From positions 1 to 64,000 of the forward strand of contig CAKQOG010000001.1 of the NCBI GenBank assembly GCA_934255485.1: a stretch of DNA of 64,000 bases, in the 5' to 3' direction. The translations under genes and the position numbers were made by a program. Source of the DNA: an uncultured Prevotellamassilia sp. GTDB lineage: Bacteria; Bacteroidota; Bacteroidia; Bacteroidales; Bacteroidaceae. This document shows, in pieces, positions 51,774 through 61,300 of the stretch. The number at the start of each line of letters is the position of its first letter. The stretch's first letter is position 1. Below the pieces are notes generated by a model. The model was not told the DNA's origin and did no database searches. It saw only the letters and a list, made by a program, of their open reading frames with translations.

Positions 51774-52580
51774 TTATTCTTTCTCTTCTTTTTTAGCTTC
51801 GTTCCATAGTTTATCCATCTCTTCAAGCGTCATGTCAGTGAGTTGTTTGCCTTGCTTGAGTGTGTGTGCTTCAAGATAGTTAAAGCGGTGAATAAACTTT
51901 TGATTGGTGTGTTCAAGAGCATTATCGGGGTTGATTTTGTAGAGTCGTGCAGCGTTGATAAGGCTAAAAAGAACGTCGCCAAACTCTTCTTCGGCTTTCT
52001 TTTTGTCCATGTTTTCAACCTCGGCTTCAAACTCAGCAATTTCTTCTTTCACCTTGTTCCATACTTGCGAACGCTCTTCCCAATCAAAACCCACATTACG
52101 TGCTTTGTCTTGTATACGATAAGCTTTTATCAGTGTGGGCAGTGTGGTAGGTACACCCGAAAGTACGGTTTTATTGCCGTCTTTCTCTTTTTGTTTAAGC
52201 ATTTCCCACTGCTCGCTTACTTGCTGCTCGTTGCTAATGTCGTTTTTGTTATCTTCTCCCTTAGGGGGAAATACATGAGGATGACGAAATATGAGTTTGT
52301 CGCAAAGTTGGTTGCAGACATCAGCAATATCGAAGTCGTTGGTCTCTGAACCTATCTTTGCATAAAAACAAACATGTAAGAGCACATCACCCAATTCCTT
52401 GCAGATGTTTTTCTTATCATTCTTGATTAGAGCATCGCAAAGTTCGTAAGTTTCTTCTATTGTGTTAGGACGCAAACTCTCGTTGGTTTGTTTGCGGTCC
52501 CACGGACATTTCACTCTTAGTTCGTCGAGCACATCAAGCAGACGACCAAAAGCTTCAAGTTTTTCGCTACGTGTATGCAT
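51774..52580 (-). CDS. mazG: Nucleoside triphosphate pyrophosphohydrolase MazG
   Basis: A 268-residue house-cleaning enzyme hydrolysing NTPs to NMP and pyrophosphate. Two tandem MazG domains are visible: LRVKCPWDRKQTNESLRPNTIEETYEL (first 20 residues typical) with KELGDVLLHVCFYAKIG, and KVKEEIAEFEAEVEN with EEEFGDVLFSLINAAR. It is the first gene of the mazG-menF-menD-menB-menC/E unit, with its promoter shared back-to-back with rnz. The link to menaquinone genes is probably positional. Confidence 0.92.
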   Translation of the reverse strand: MHTRSEKLEAFGRLLDVLDELRVKCPWDRKQTNESLRPNTIEETYELCDALIKNDKKNICKELGDVLLHVCFYAKIGSETNDFDIADVCNQLCDKLIFRHPHVFPPKGEDNKNDISNEQQVSEQWEMLKQKEKDGNKTVLSGVPTTLPTLIKAYRIQDKARNVGFDWEERSQVWNKVKEEIAEFEAEVENMDKKKAEEEFGDVLFSLINAARLYKINPDNALEHTNQKFIHRFNYLEAHTLKQGKQLTDMTLEEMDKLWNEAKKEEKE

Positions 52581-52609
52581 AGAGAATATGAATAATGATT
52601 TATGTTATG

Positions 52610-52646
52610 CAAAATTACACTTTTATTGTTGAAATCAGTAACTTTG
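52610..52646. promoter_or_regulatory. Back-to-back promoters of mazG-men operon and rnz
   Basis: On the reverse strand TAATTTTG (52610-52617) is 30 bases from the mazG start. On the forward strand TAACTTTG (52639-52646) ends only 4 bases before the rnz ATG. Neither has an obvious TTTG at the standard distance. Confidence 0.5.
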
Positions 52647-52650
52647 CGAT

Positions 52651-53568
52651 ATGGAAAAGTTCGATGTTCACATATTAGGTTGCGGTAGTGCATTGCCCAC
52701 TCTGAAGCATTGGCCGTCGGCACAATTGGTTAATATACGCGAAAAATTGTATATGATTGATTGTGGTGAAGGGGCTCAAGTGCAGTTTCGGCGTTCAAGA
52801 CAGAAGTTTACTCGCTTGTCGCATATCTTTATATCCCACTTACATGGCGACCACATTTTTGGACTCATAGGGCTACTATCAACATTGTCGTTGGCGGGTA
52901 GAACATTGCCCATGCACATTTATGCACATGCCGAACTCGAAAAGTTGATGCGTCCGCAGCTCGATTTTTTTTGTAAAGGCATAGCCTATGATGTGGTGTT
53001 CCATGCGCTACCTACCGATAAAGAATCGCACCTTATTTTTGAAGATCGTTCGGTGAGTGTGTATACCATACCTTTGTTGCACAGAGTGCCTTGTTGCGGA
53101 TTTTTGTTAAAGGAAAAGGCACCACTGCCCCACATCAGACGCGATATGATAGATTATCTTGAAATTCCTTATTATGCAATAAACAGCATTAAACAAGGGG
53201 CAGATTGGACAACTTCTGACGGCAGAACATTTAAGAACGAAGAACTGGTTTTTCCTGCTGAGAAGGGACGAACGTATGCCTATTGTTCTGACACTTGCTA
53301 TCAGCCTCAGAATGTTAAATGGCTCAAAGGGGTGGACTTGCTCTACCACGAAGCTACTTTTGGACAAGAGAATTTGCCAAGGGCTATTGAAACTTTGCAT
53401 TCTACTGCCTTGCAAGCTGCGCAGATAGCCAAAGCAGCTGAGGTAGGGAGGCTTGTTATAGGCCACTTTTCATCGCGATACGACGATGAAAGTGTGTTGT
53501 TGGACGAGGCAAAAACAGTGTTTGAACATACTATCTTGGCTAAGGAAAATATGCAACTTAGCTTATAG
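52651..53568 (+). CDS. rnz: Ribonuclease Z
   Basis: A 305-residue metallo-beta-lactamase-fold endonuclease that trims tRNA 3' ends. Zinc ligands are clear in SHLHGDHIFG (His63, His65, Asp67, His68), with the start ILGCGSALPT, FAYCSDTCYQ-like DT segment (AYCSDTCYQ), LLYHEATF and VIGHFSSRY. Short-form length. The start at 52651 is the family's usual N-terminus, which places it almost at the predicted transcription start, so the message may be leaderless or nearly so. Confidence 0.93.
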   Translation: MEKFDVHILGCGSALPTLKHWPSAQLVNIREKLYMIDCGEGAQVQFRRSRQKFTRLSHIFISHLHGDHIFGLIGLLSTLSLAGRTLPMHIYAHAELEKLMRPQLDFFCKGIAYDVVFHALPTDKESHLIFEDRSVSVYTIPLLHRVPCCGFLLKEKAPLPHIRRDMIDYLEIPYYAINSIKQGADWTTSDGRTFKNEELVFPAEKGRTYAYCSDTCYQPQNVKWLKGVDLLYHEATFGQENLPRAIETLHSTALQAAQIAKAAEVGRLVIGHFSSRYDDESVLLDEAKTVFEHTILAKENMQLSL

Positions 53569-53637
53569 CGTAAGATGTTCTGCTAATTGCAAAAGTTGTA
53601 TGTAAACCATGCAAAGGGTGCAAAATTGGTTGTAAAA

Positions 53638-53684
53638 CAATAGGCTCATGATAAAGTAAACTTGACTTTATCATGAGCCTATTG
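53638..53684. terminator. Bidirectional terminator between rnz and the biotin carrier gene
   Basis: A 20-bp perfect stem (53638-53657 with 53665-53684, core ATAGGCTCATGATAAAGT) with a 7-base loop lies between the convergent genes. Confidence 0.85.
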
Positions 53685-53705
53685 ATGTAAAATATAAGCC
53701 TTAGC

Positions 53706-54164
53706 TTATGCTATGGTAACGAGCGTTGTGCCCTCCATCACGCTATCACCAGCGCTTACGCAGATACCGCTAACCATACCATCAGCCTCTGCGGTGATGT
53801 TGTTTTCCATTTTCATGGCTTCGAGTACAAGCACTACTTCGCCTTTCTTAACAGCTTGACCTTCCTTAACAAGTATCTTGGTGACAACGCCTGGAAGTGG
53901 AGCCTTGACAGGTGTGCCTGCACCAGGACCGCTCTTGGCTGCGGGAGTAGCTGCGGGAGTTTCGCTTGCTGCAGGAGCGGGTTGTGCTGTTGTTGCAGTA
54001 GCTTCGGTAGAAACAGTAGGCAATGCTTCTTCAACAAGCGAAGAGCCTTGCATCTCAACATCAAAGGGGATGCCGTTTACTTCCACCTTTGCTAATGATC
54101 CATTAATGCTATCGATTGTTACATCGAACTGAGTGCCGTTAATGGTATATTTATATTGCTTCAT
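53706..54164 (-). CDS. Biotin carboxyl carrier subunit (decarboxylase/carboxylase)
   Basis: A 152-residue biotin carrier. A short beta region (1-45) and an Ala/Pro-rich linker (about 46-88) lead to the biotinyl domain with [21 protein letters not shown] and the biotin site [11 protein letters not shown] (Lys118). It is the third gene of the mmdA set, and carries CO2 between the carboxyltransferase and its partner. The beta decarboxylase subunit usually encoded next is absent; a terminator follows instead. Confidence 0.9.
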   Translation of the reverse strand: MKQYKYTINGTQFDVTIDSINGSLAKVEVNGIPFDVEMQGSSLVEEALPTVSTEATATTAQPAPAASETPAATPAAKSGPGAGTPVKAPLPGVVTKILVKEGQAVKKGEVVLVLEAMKMENNITAEADGMVSGICVSAGDSVMEGTTLVTIA

Positions 54165-54250
54165 CTTTATTCTTTGTGTATGATGTTTTAAAGAGATGTT
54201 TTATGAAATATGCTATTGTATAATAGCTTTCTGTAACATTCTTTGTATTC

Positions 54251-54514
54251 TTAAATTTGTGTCATCATCTCGCTGGGACTATTCCAGTTGGTGCGATGAT
54301 GTTGAACAGTGATAATGCCAGGCTCTTCGTCGTGTACGATTTCAACCTCATGCTCAATTAATGCCAAAGCTATTGCTGCTGCATAAGCGGGCATTTCATC
54401 GTCAGTAGGTTTGTGGTGCCAACCATCTACTAAGAAGTCTGCAATGGTTCCTTGCTTTTCGTCAAGACGGATGGTTATGGTCTTATCACCGAGTTTATAT
54501 TGAAAATTCTTCAT
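54251..54514 (-). CDS. Small protein of the methylmalonyl-CoA decarboxylase operon, unknown role
   Basis: An 87-residue soluble protein with no recognised domain. It reads MKNFQYKLGDKTITIRLDEK, then WHHKPTDDEMPAYAAAIALALIE, and ends SPSEMMTQI. Start at 54514 is preferred; the longer frame adds MYLLKAINKPN. It lies between mmdA and the biotin carrier gene, 86 bases before the latter. The position corresponds to the small delta/OadG-like slot of other Mmd operons, but it lacks the membrane helix expected of OadG, so its role is open. Confidence 0.6.
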   Translation of the reverse strand: MKNFQYKLGDKTITIRLDEKQGTIADFLVDGWHHKPTDDEMPAYAAAIALALIEHEVEIVHDEEPGIITVQHHRTNWNSPSEMMTQI

Positions 54515-54619
54515 ATTCGGTTTGTTTATAGCTTTGAGTAAGTACACACAGATGCTTGCGTTATATGCTTATGATGCGTGTACCTGCTCAAGGCTAAATA
54601 ACTTTTAGGTCTCTTGGGA

Positions 54620-56173
54620 TTAGAGTGGAATGTTGCCGTGTTTCTTTACAGGACGAGTCTCGCGCTTGTTTTCGAGTTGTGCAAGTGCACGACAGATGCG
54701 GAAACGAGTGTTGCGAGGTTCGATTACGTCATCAACATAGCCATATTCGGCAGCCTTGTATGGGTTGGTAAAGAGGTCGTTGTACTCCTTCTCCTTCTCT
54801 GCAAGGAATGCCTTTGGATCTTCTTTGGTCTTAGCTTCCTTACCATCAAGAATAGCAACTGCACCCGAAGCACCCATTACCGCGATTTCGGCAGAAGGCC
54901 AAGCATAGTTTAAGTCGGCCTTTAGTTGCTTACAGCCCATCACAATGTGCGAACCGCCATAGCTCTTACGCAAAGTTACAGTAACCTTAGGTACTGTTGC
55001 CTCGCCATAAGCATAAAGCAATTTTGCACCATGGTCAATGACTGCATTATATTCCTGACCTGTACCTGGCAAGAAACCTGGAACGTCTACAAGCGATACG
55101 ATAGGAATGTTGAAGCAGTCGCAGAATCGTACAAAGCGAGCGGCCTTACGCGATGCATTGCAGTCGAGTACACCTGCATATACGCTTGGCTGATTGGCTA
55201 CAACACCAACGCTCTGACCATTGAAACGAGCAAAACCAATGATGATATTGCGTGCAAAGTTACGTTGAACTTCCATAAACTCACCATTATCTACCACTGC
55301 ACCGATAACCTTGTACATATCGTATGCCATGTTAGGATTGTCGGGGATAATTTCGTTGAGTGAGTCTTCTTTGCGGTCGATTGGGTCGTTACACTCGATG
55401 CGTGGTGCATGTTCCATATTGTTTTGTGGAATGTATGAGAGTAAACGACGGATGAGTTGTGCAAACTCTTCTTCGGTCTTAGCAGTGAAGTGACACACAC
55501 CACTCTTAGTTGAGTGTACAGAAGCACCACCGAGATCTTCTTGTGTTACTTCTTCGCCTGTAACGGTCTTTACAACCTTAGGACCAGTAAGGAACATGTA
55601 GCTTATGCCTTCGAGCATTACCACAAAATCGGTTAGTGCGGGCGAATATACGGCACCACCTGCACACGGACCACAGATACCAGAGATTTGGGGTACAACA
55701 CCAGAGGCTTCTATATTGCGTTGGAATATTTCACCGAAACCTGCCAATGCGTTGATACCCTCTTGAATACGTGCACCACCCGAGTCGTTAAGACCGATGC
55801 AAGGTGCACCCATCTTTATACTTTGGTCCATTACCTTGCATATTTTCTGTGCCATTGTCTCTGAAAGAGAACCACCATTTACGGTGAAATCTTGTGCAAA
55901 AACATATACCAAACGGCCGTTGATTGTACCGCTACCAGCCACTACACCATCGCCAAGAAATTGCTTCTTTTCCATGCCAAAGTTGTGGCAACGATGTAGT
56001 TTAAACATATCCATTTCTTCGAAAGAGCCTTTGTCGAGTAATAGCTCAATACGTTCGCGAGCTGTAGCTTTGCCCTTTGCGTGTTGCTTTTCAATGGCTT
56101 TTTCGCCACCACCTAAACGAGCTTTTTGGCGTAGCTCTACGAGTTGCTTGATTTTCTTTAATTGTTCACTCAT
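54620..56173 (-). CDS. mmdA: Carboxyltransferase subunit of methylmalonyl-CoA decarboxylase / propionyl-CoA carboxylase
   Basis: A 517-residue acyl-CoA carboxyltransferase. It begins with [20 protein letters not shown] and shows [69 protein letters not shown] and [20 protein letters not shown], all typical of this family. It moves the carboxyl group between acyl-CoA and biotin, serving the succinate-propionate route. It is first in a three-gene set; a TAnnTTTG element lies 108 bases upstream. Confidence 0.92.
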   Translation of the reverse strand: MSEQLKKIKQLVELRQKARLGGGEKAIEKQHAKGKATARERIELLLDKGSFEEMDMFKLHRCHNFGMEKKQFLGDGVVAGSGTINGRLVYVFAQDFTVNGGSLSETMAQKICKVMDQSIKMGAPCIGLNDSGGARIQEGINALAGFGEIFQRNIEASGVVPQISGICGPCAGGAVYSPALTDFVVMLEGISYMFLTGPKVVKTVTGEEVTQEDLGGASVHSTKSGVCHFTAKTEEEFAQLIRRLLSYIPQNNMEHAPRIECNDPIDRKEDSLNEIIPDNPNMAYDMYKVIGAVVDNGEFMEVQRNFARNIIIGFARFNGQSVGVVANQPSVYAGVLDCNASRKAARFVRFCDCFNIPIVSLVDVPGFLPGTGQEYNAVIDHGAKLLYAYGEATVPKVTVTLRKSYGGSHIVMGCKQLKADLNYAWPSAEIAVMGASGAVAILDGKEAKTKEDPKAFLAEKEKEYNDLFTNPYKAAEYGYVDDVIEPRNTRFRICRALAQLENKRETRPVKKHGNIPL

Positions 56174-56280
56174 GATTTGTTGAATGTGCGTAATGTGTTA
56201 TGAAGTGATTTTATCGCCCTAATATATAAATGACAATGAATATATCGCTTTCATACACATGAATTATATATTTTACGTGG

Positions 56281-56288
56281 CAAAGTTA
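56281..56288 (-). promoter_or_regulatory. -7 element for mmdA operon
   Basis: The reverse strand reads TAACTTTG, a match to TAnnTTTG, upstream of mmdA. The divergent gene serC starts 138 bases away. Confidence 0.5.
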
Positions 56289-56425
56289 CGTATTTTTTAG
56301 CACATTTATTTATAAAATGTGCTATATTTGATTTTTAATGATAGTGTTTTGCTATCTGAGAAAAATAGAATAATTTCGCTTAAAGTTATAATCCGCATTA
56401 ATTGAGATAAACAGTTTAGCACAAT

Positions 56426-57508
56426 ATGATAAATAAATTATATAATTTTGGTGCAGGACCAGCCATGTTACCCCATGAGGTAAAAGAGGCTACTGCACAA
56501 GCGGTTATAGATTATAATCACACGGGCTTGTCTTTGATAGAAATCGGGCATCGTACATCTATGTTTAAGGATATATTGAATGAGGCTCAAACGCTGATGA
56601 AAGAATTGCTCAATATTCCTGATGGATATTCAGTGTTGTTTTTAGGTGGTGGGGCACGCCTGCAATTCAGTATGATACCAATGAACTTTTTGCATTATAA
56701 GGCTGCTTATCTTGATAGTGGACATTGGGCAAACGAGGCCATGCATGCGGCAGAACAGTATGGCGAAACTATTTGCGTGGCAAGTTCGGCAGACGATAAT
56801 TATACCTACATTCCACACCAATATGCCATACCTAATGATGCTGACTATCTTCATATTACTACTAATAACACTATTTATGGTACAGAACTTAAGAATGATA
56901 TTAGTAGCCCTATACCTTTGATAGCAGATATGTCTTCGGATATATTAACACGCAAGGTTGATGTAAAGAAGTATGATGTAATATATGGTGGTGCTCAAAA
57001 GAACTTGTCAATGGCAGGCGTAACTTTTGTTATTGTAAAGAATGAAGCTGCTCAAAGAAATAGTACTTTAGGTAGAATTATACCACCCATGCTTGATTAT
57101 GTAAATCATATTAAGGCTCATTCATTGTATAACACACCACCTGTGCTTGCTATATATACAGTTTTGCAAACATTGCGTTGGGTAAAGGCAGAAGGTGGGG
57201 TAGAGGCGATGCAAGAAAAGGCATTGAAACGTGCCAACTTGTTGTATGCCGAGATTGCACGTAACAAATTGTTTCGTGCAACTGCATGCGAGGAAGACCG
57301 TTCGCTTATGAATATTTGTTTTGTACTGAAGGATGCGTACAAACATTTAGAAAATGCGTTTGTAGACTATTCATTCAAGCATGGAATTTATGCCATACGT
57401 GGCCATCGTTCAGTTGGTGGTTTCAGAGCTTCTTGTTACAATGCGATGCCAATTGAAGGTGTAGAGCAACTTGTAAGGTGTATGCAAGATTTTGAAAAAA
57501 CATTTTAA
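56426..57508 (+). CDS. serC: Phosphoserine aminotransferase
   Basis: A 360-residue PLP aminotransferase of serine (and pyridoxine) synthesis. Motifs: [51 protein letters not shown], the PLP lysine 192 in [12 protein letters not shown], and [12 protein letters not shown] at the C-terminus. Length is normal. No serA gene follows; a strong terminator ends the unit. Confidence 0.94.
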   Translation: MINKLYNFGAGPAMLPHEVKEATAQAVIDYNHTGLSLIEIGHRTSMFKDILNEAQTLMKELLNIPDGYSVLFLGGGARLQFSMIPMNFLHYKAAYLDSGHWANEAMHAAEQYGETICVASSADDNYTYIPHQYAIPNDADYLHITTNNTIYGTELKNDISSPIPLIADMSSDILTRKVDVKKYDVIYGGAQKNLSMAGVTFVIVKNEAAQRNSTLGRIIPPMLDYVNHIKAHSLYNTPPVLAIYTVLQTLRWVKAEGGVEAMQEKALKRANLLYAEIARNKLFRATACEEDRSLMNICFVLKDAYKHLENAFVDYSFKHGIYAIRGHRSVGGFRASCYNAMPIEGVEQLVRCMQDFEKTF

Positions 57509-57563
57509 AGACTAATAAGATAAAAGTTAATATCCCACTATAGATAGTATATGATAGAAAAAC

Positions 57564-57603
57564 AAATAGCATCGGGTAAGACCTATTACCCGATGCTATT
57601 TAT
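57564..57603 (+). terminator. Terminator of serC
   Basis: A 16-bp perfect stem (57564-57579 with 57586-57601, core TAGCATCGGGTAA) with a 6-base loop; T-rich both sides. Confidence 0.85.
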
Positions 57604-57713
57604 GTACATACAAGATGCTAATGAAGTTTATATAAAAAGTGCCAAAGCACCTTAACATAGCGATACGATTGCACAAAGCCGTAGAACTTTTACCCAAGTT
57701 AAGTGAGTAATAT

Positions 57714-57754
57714 AAAAAAAGAGAACATATCTTTATGACATGTTCTCTTTTTTT
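57714..57754 (-). terminator. Terminator of the exbB-exbD-tonB operon
   Basis: AGAGAACAT (57720-57728) pairs with 57740-57748, and flanking A7/T7 runs extend the stem to 15 bp (57714-57728 with 57740-57754). It supplies a U tract on both strands. Confidence 0.85.
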
Positions 57755-57781
57755 ATTGCAATTAGCAATCAGACAAAGTGA

Positions 57782-58645
57782 TTACTGAATACGGAATCGA
57801 ATAGGAAGACGGAACCATACTGGAACTGGGTGACCTTGTTGCTTAGCAGGAACGAAGCGGTGAAGCTTGCGTACAACTGCAGCGGCAGCTTGGTCGCACT
57901 CGCGTGAAAGTGATTTCTCAACCTTAACGTCTGTTACAGAACCATCAGTACCTACCTTGAAACGAAGAATAACCGTACCTTGCAATTCTTGCTCTTGTGC
58001 AATAGCAGGATATACAAGGTTCTTGCTAACGAATGCAAGCAAAGCACTTTCACCACCAGGATAAGTAGCAGGTTGCTCTACAATAGCATTATCAACAACC
58101 TCAGGTTCCTTAGGAGGAACGGTAGTACCACCAGCACGTTGATTTTCTTTCAAGTCATCGATGTTGATACCGCTATTATCACCATTAGGGTTGGTGTAGT
58201 CCTGAGCTGCGATAGCAAATTTATTCTTTGTTACCTCATCTTGAGTCTTAAGTTCCTTAGAGTGATCAACCTTATCGTCTTCCACAATCTTAGGAACGGT
58301 GAACTGGATAGAAGATTTTACATTAACCTTTTCAACTGGTTTTTCGTATTCCAATTCAGGTTCTTTCTTCTTAGGTTCTTCCTTTTTAGGCTCGTCCTTC
58401 TTTAATTCTTGAAGTTCGGTGATTTCTTCGCCGTCCATGCTCTTGTTCTTAGCCAAAGCATTTTCTACTGCAGATTTTGCAAGCAATGCTCCAGCAATAA
58501 CTGCAAGAACAATTACAACGAATATGATAGCACGAAGCTGAAACTTACCTTTGTTTGCGCGGTTACGATAAGCTCCGTACTCTTTGTTACGTCCTTCGAA
58601 TACCAAATCGCACCATTCGCGTGATGCTAAATCTATTTTAGACAT
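57782..58645 (-). CDS. tonB: Energy transducer TonB
   Basis: A 287-residue TonB protein that conveys proton-motive energy to outer-membrane receptors. A cytoplasmic N-terminus (WCDLVFEGRNKEYGAYRNRA) is followed by one helix (about 38-58), a Lys/Glu/Pro-rich periplasmic linker (about 75-115) and the C-terminal TonB domain (about 200-287), with YPGGESALLAFVSKNLVYP and GTVILRFKVGTDGSV. The barrel genes at 60-5024 are potential clients. Last gene of the four-gene operon. Confidence 0.92.
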   Translation of the reverse strand: MSKIDLASREWCDLVFEGRNKEYGAYRNRANKGKFQLRAIIFVVIVLAVIAGALLAKSAVENALAKNKSMDGEEITELQELKKDEPKKEEPKKKEPELEYEKPVEKVNVKSSIQFTVPKIVEDDKVDHSKELKTQDEVTKNKFAIAAQDYTNPNGDNSGINIDDLKENQRAGGTTVPPKEPEVVDNAIVEQPATYPGGESALLAFVSKNLVYPAIAQEQELQGTVILRFKVGTDGSVTDVKVEKSLSRECDQAAAAVVRKLHRFVPAKQQGHPVPVWFRLPIRFRIQ

Positions 58646-58670
58646 ACTAATTTATACTTCACTTATGTTA

Positions 58671-59315
58671 TTACTGCGCAGAACCGTTTTTAAGAGCATC
58701 AATCTTAGCTCTATCACCTTCTGCGAACTTATCAATCACGTAACGACCAACGCTACAAATCTGCATTTCGTCGAGTACCTGAATAAGATTGTCATAAGTA
58801 GCCTTATCAGAAGCTTTGATGATTACGCTTGGAGTGTAATCTGCATTCTTAATCTTATTTAATTCCTCTTTATAAGCAGCTTTGTTCTTTTGTTCTTGCT
58901 GAACGTTAGAAGTGACCATTCTTGCATATTTGTCCTTCAGCTGTTTAACAGCCTTCACAGCTTGAGGGTTGCTTTCAAGAAGCACCTTGCGTAAGCCGTT
59001 CTTGCCGTATGTAGTGGCAAAAAGCTTACCTTCGTCTGGAATATCCGTACCACCATCGGGTTTACCCTTAAAGTAGTAAAGCGTATTATTTTCATCAATG
59101 AGAATGGTGATAGCCTTTGATGCTGCTACTTGGCTTTGGTTTTCTTCTTTCAAGTCTTCTTTGTCAGAAGGCATTGAGATTTCCATTGTTTGTGGTTTAA
59201 GAAGAGTAGTACAAAGCATAAAGAATGTAACGAGCAACATGATCATGTCCACCATTGGCGTGAAGTCCACGCGCGAACTCATTTTCTTTTGTTTACTTCC
59301 ACCTAATTTTGCCAT
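58671..59315 (-). CDS. exbD: ExbD-type biopolymer transport protein
   Basis: A 214-residue ExbD with a single N-terminal helix that carries the conserved aspartate in the DFTPMVDMIMLLVTFFML stretch. The periplasmic domain is long (about 45-214). It is the second of two tandem exbD genes, 11 bases after the first, and stands before tonB. Two distinct ExbD proteins with one ExbB/TolQ-type protein is a usual Bacteroidota layout. Confidence 0.9.
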   Translation of the reverse strand: MAKLGGSKQKKMSSRVDFTPMVDMIMLLVTFFMLCTTLLKPQTMEISMPSDKEDLKEENQSQVAASKAITILIDENNTLYYFKGKPDGGTDIPDEGKLFATTYGKNGLRKVLLESNPQAVKAVKQLKDKYARMVTSNVQQEQKNKAAYKEELNKIKNADYTPSVIIKASDKATYDNLIQVLDEMQICSVGRYVIDKFAEGDRAKIDALKNGSAQ

Positions 59316-59326
59316 AACTTGAAATT

Positions 59327-59938
59327 TTAGTTTTCTACACCTTTAAGTGAGGTAATCAAGTTGTAACGATTTTCCTCAATCTCGCGTAGAGAATCCATAA
59401 CTCTTTTAATTACAGCGTAGGAAGTAGACTTATCAGCCTTAATTGCGATACGCATATTCTCACCACACGCTTCACGTGCTGCGCTTACCCATGTCTTCAG
59501 CTCATTGTTTACGCTGTCGCAAGGAATACCAGCTTCTTTGCTCTTAGTGAGGAGCTCATTCTTGTTGTCACCACTTGCCAACCATCCGCGGATAGTATTG
59601 AGAGGTGTACCGAATGTAGGAGCTTGCGCAAATTCCTTCACTTCGTTGGCTGAGAGTGACAATTTGCCCTCTTCATTCATTTTGTTAGCCAATAGAGTAA
59701 GACTTTCTGGAGAGTCCATAGTCATAAACACCTTACCATTCTTCTCAACGAAGATAGTGAGCAAGTTGTTTGAAGGAATCTTGATTTCAGAAACCGAACC
59801 AGGAGTGATAACCTTGATTGGTTCTTCCTTAACGAAAGTTGCAGTCAACATAAAGAAGGTAAGCAACAGGACCATGACATCGCTCATAGGCGTCATGTCT
59901 ATGAACGTATCTTGTTTTTTGATTTTAAAACGTCCCAT
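59327..59938 (-). CDS. exbD: ExbD-type biopolymer transport protein
   Basis: A 203-residue ExbD paralogue. Its helix reads MTPMSDVMVLLLTFFMLTAT with the proton-path aspartate. The periplasmic part has an SLTLLANKMNEEGKLSL segment and ends RYNLITSLKGVEN. It begins 25 bases after exbB and may form a hetero-ExbD pair with the next gene product. Confidence 0.9.
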   Translation of the reverse strand: MGRFKIKKQDTFIDMTPMSDVMVLLLTFFMLTATFVKEEPIKVITPGSVSEIKIPSNNLLTIFVEKNGKVFMTMDSPESLTLLANKMNEEGKLSLSANEVKEFAQAPTFGTPLNTIRGWLASGDNKNELLTKSKEAGIPCDSVNNELKTWVSAAREACGENMRIAIKADKSTSYAVIKRVMDSLREIEENRYNLITSLKGVEN

Positions 59939-59963
59939 GTCTTATATACCTTATTTATGCTAA

Positions 59964-60830
59964 TTAGTGAGTTGCTGAGAATGTTTCAACGATAGTAAAA
60001 CCAACTTCGTCGAGGCTGAAAGTCAAGCGGTCGATTTTGTTAGTGTAGTAGTTGTATGTAATTACGGCGAGAGCACCAGTTGCGATACCAGAAGCAGTAT
60101 TAACAAGTGCCTCAGAGATACCTACTGAAAGTGCTGAAGAGTCAGCGCCACCTTCGCCTGCACCCATTGCAGAGAATGACTTAATCATACCCAACACAGT
60201 ACCGAACAAACCCATCAAAGTACCAAGTGTTACGATAGTACCGATGATAGGAAGGTTTTCTTGCATCATAGGCATTTCAAGAGCAGTAGCCTCTTCAAGT
60301 TCCTTTTGGATTGAAAGCACCTTTTGTTCTTTAGTAAGTGTAGTGTTATCTTCCATTTCTTTGTACTTGCGAAGAGTTGCACCAACTACGTTAGCTACAG
60401 AACCGCGTTGCTTGTCGCAAAGTTGTTGAGCCTTTACGAGGTCGTTTTGGCGGAGAGCTACCTTGATGTCAGCAACGAACTTAGTGAGGCTTGTGCGACC
60501 ATAAGCATTGCGGATAGCGAAGAAACGCTCGATAGCGAGAGCTACTACTGTTACGAAAAGAGTCCAAATGATAGGCACAACGAAACCACCTTTGTATACA
60601 GTACCTAAGATACCTGCTGGTTCATAAGTGTTGTCAGAAAGGAATGAGAACATTGCTGTATCACCTTCAGTTCCCTTGAAGTTGCTCAAGTGACCTGCAC
60701 CGAAGAGGTAGAGAGCCAAAGCGATAAAGAAACATACAATGATTACGGCGAAACCTGACTTGATGCCGGTAAAGCCCTTTGATTGTGTTTTGGGTGCACC
60801 CTTAGGTGCGCTAGCATTTGTAGTTGCCAT
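59964..60830 (-). CDS. exbB: MotA/TolQ/ExbB proton channel family protein
   Basis: A 288-residue inner-membrane proton channel subunit. A first helix lies near residues 28-46 (FAVIIVCFFIALALYLF), a second in GGFVVPIIWTLFVTVVALAI, and the conserved C-terminal pair carries ENLPIIGTIVTLGTLMGLFGTVLGMI and SVGISEALVNTASGIATGAL (first 20 residues typical). It energises the TonB system with the ExbD proteins encoded after it. First gene of the operon, with a TATCTTTG element 92 bases upstream. Confidence 0.92.
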   Translation of the reverse strand: MATTNASAPKGAPKTQSKGFTGIKSGFAVIIVCFFIALALYLFGAGHLSNFKGTEGDTAMFSFLSDNTYEPAGILGTVYKGGFVVPIIWTLFVTVVALAIERFFAIRNAYGRTSLTKFVADIKVALRQNDLVKAQQLCDKQRGSVANVVGATLRKYKEMEDNTTLTKEQKVLSIQKELEEATALEMPMMQENLPIIGTIVTLGTLMGLFGTVLGMIKSFSAMGAGEGGADSSALSVGISEALVNTASGIATGALAVITYNYYTNKIDRLTFSLDEVGFTIVETFSATH

Positions 60831-60886
60831 TGTTGTAAAAATTAAATGTTTGTAGAAATTATTTGATTTATTTTCGTTGATATAGG

Positions 60887-60929
60887 ATAGTGGTTTGGGT
60901 TTCCACTATATTTTTATGGGGCAAAGATA
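60887..60929 (-). promoter_or_regulatory. -7 element and 5' hairpin for exbB operon
   Basis: On the reverse strand TATCTTTG (60922-60929) fits TAnnTTTG. Just downstream, at the predicted start of the transcript, ATAGTGG (60887-60893) and CCACTAT (60903-60909) form a 7-bp stem with a 9-base loop, which may protect the 5' end of the message. Confidence 0.5.
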
Positions 60930-61224
60930 GCACAATAAAATGCAAATTTGGTTTCTTTGGCCACACTTTTTTATAATTTTAAAATTACAAGTTGTTTTTA
61001 CGGGTCCTGCAATGTATCTGAATTTTGATACAAAATTAAATAGTTCATTATGAATAACAAAAAATGCAAGGTTATTTTTGTGATAATGTTACACAAAAGT
61101 AACCATAAAGCGTGTTTTTGTATATTTTTAGATGAAAAAGACCTTTTGTATTTACTATTTATACATGGTATTTTGTGATAACTATGTTTATCAATAATGC
61201 AATAACAGGAACCTATTATTTAAT

Positions 61225-61255
61225 TTTGAATAGCTACTTATAATCCTTACCTTTG
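61225..61255 (+). promoter_or_regulatory. Promoter of the acyltransferase gene
   Basis: TTTG (61225-61228) and TACCTTTG (61248-61255) are spaced by 19 bases, the standard arrangement. The start codon follows 45 bases downstream. Confidence 0.7.
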
Positions 61256-61300
61256 CACAACAAAACGTATCTTAAACCTTCAAATGTCGTATAAGTAGTC

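Larger units (their letters stand above)
60831..61300. other. Divergent intergenic region between exbB and acyltransferase
   Basis: These 470 bases hold the exbB promoter with its 5' hairpin and the acyltransferase promoter. The middle, about 60950-61220, is very AT-rich and shows no gene or structured element I can support. Confidence 0.6.

Noticed and set aside
56174..56425. Riboswitch or leader in the mmdA-serC divergent region
   Set aside because: No conserved riboswitch core or strong stem was seen; only a -7 element could be supported. The same holds for the other intergenic regions apart from the pheA leader.
61050..61178. 42-codon ORF upstream of the acyltransferase
   Set aside because: No recognisable product and it ends before the acyltransferase promoter; AT-rich chance ORF is likely.
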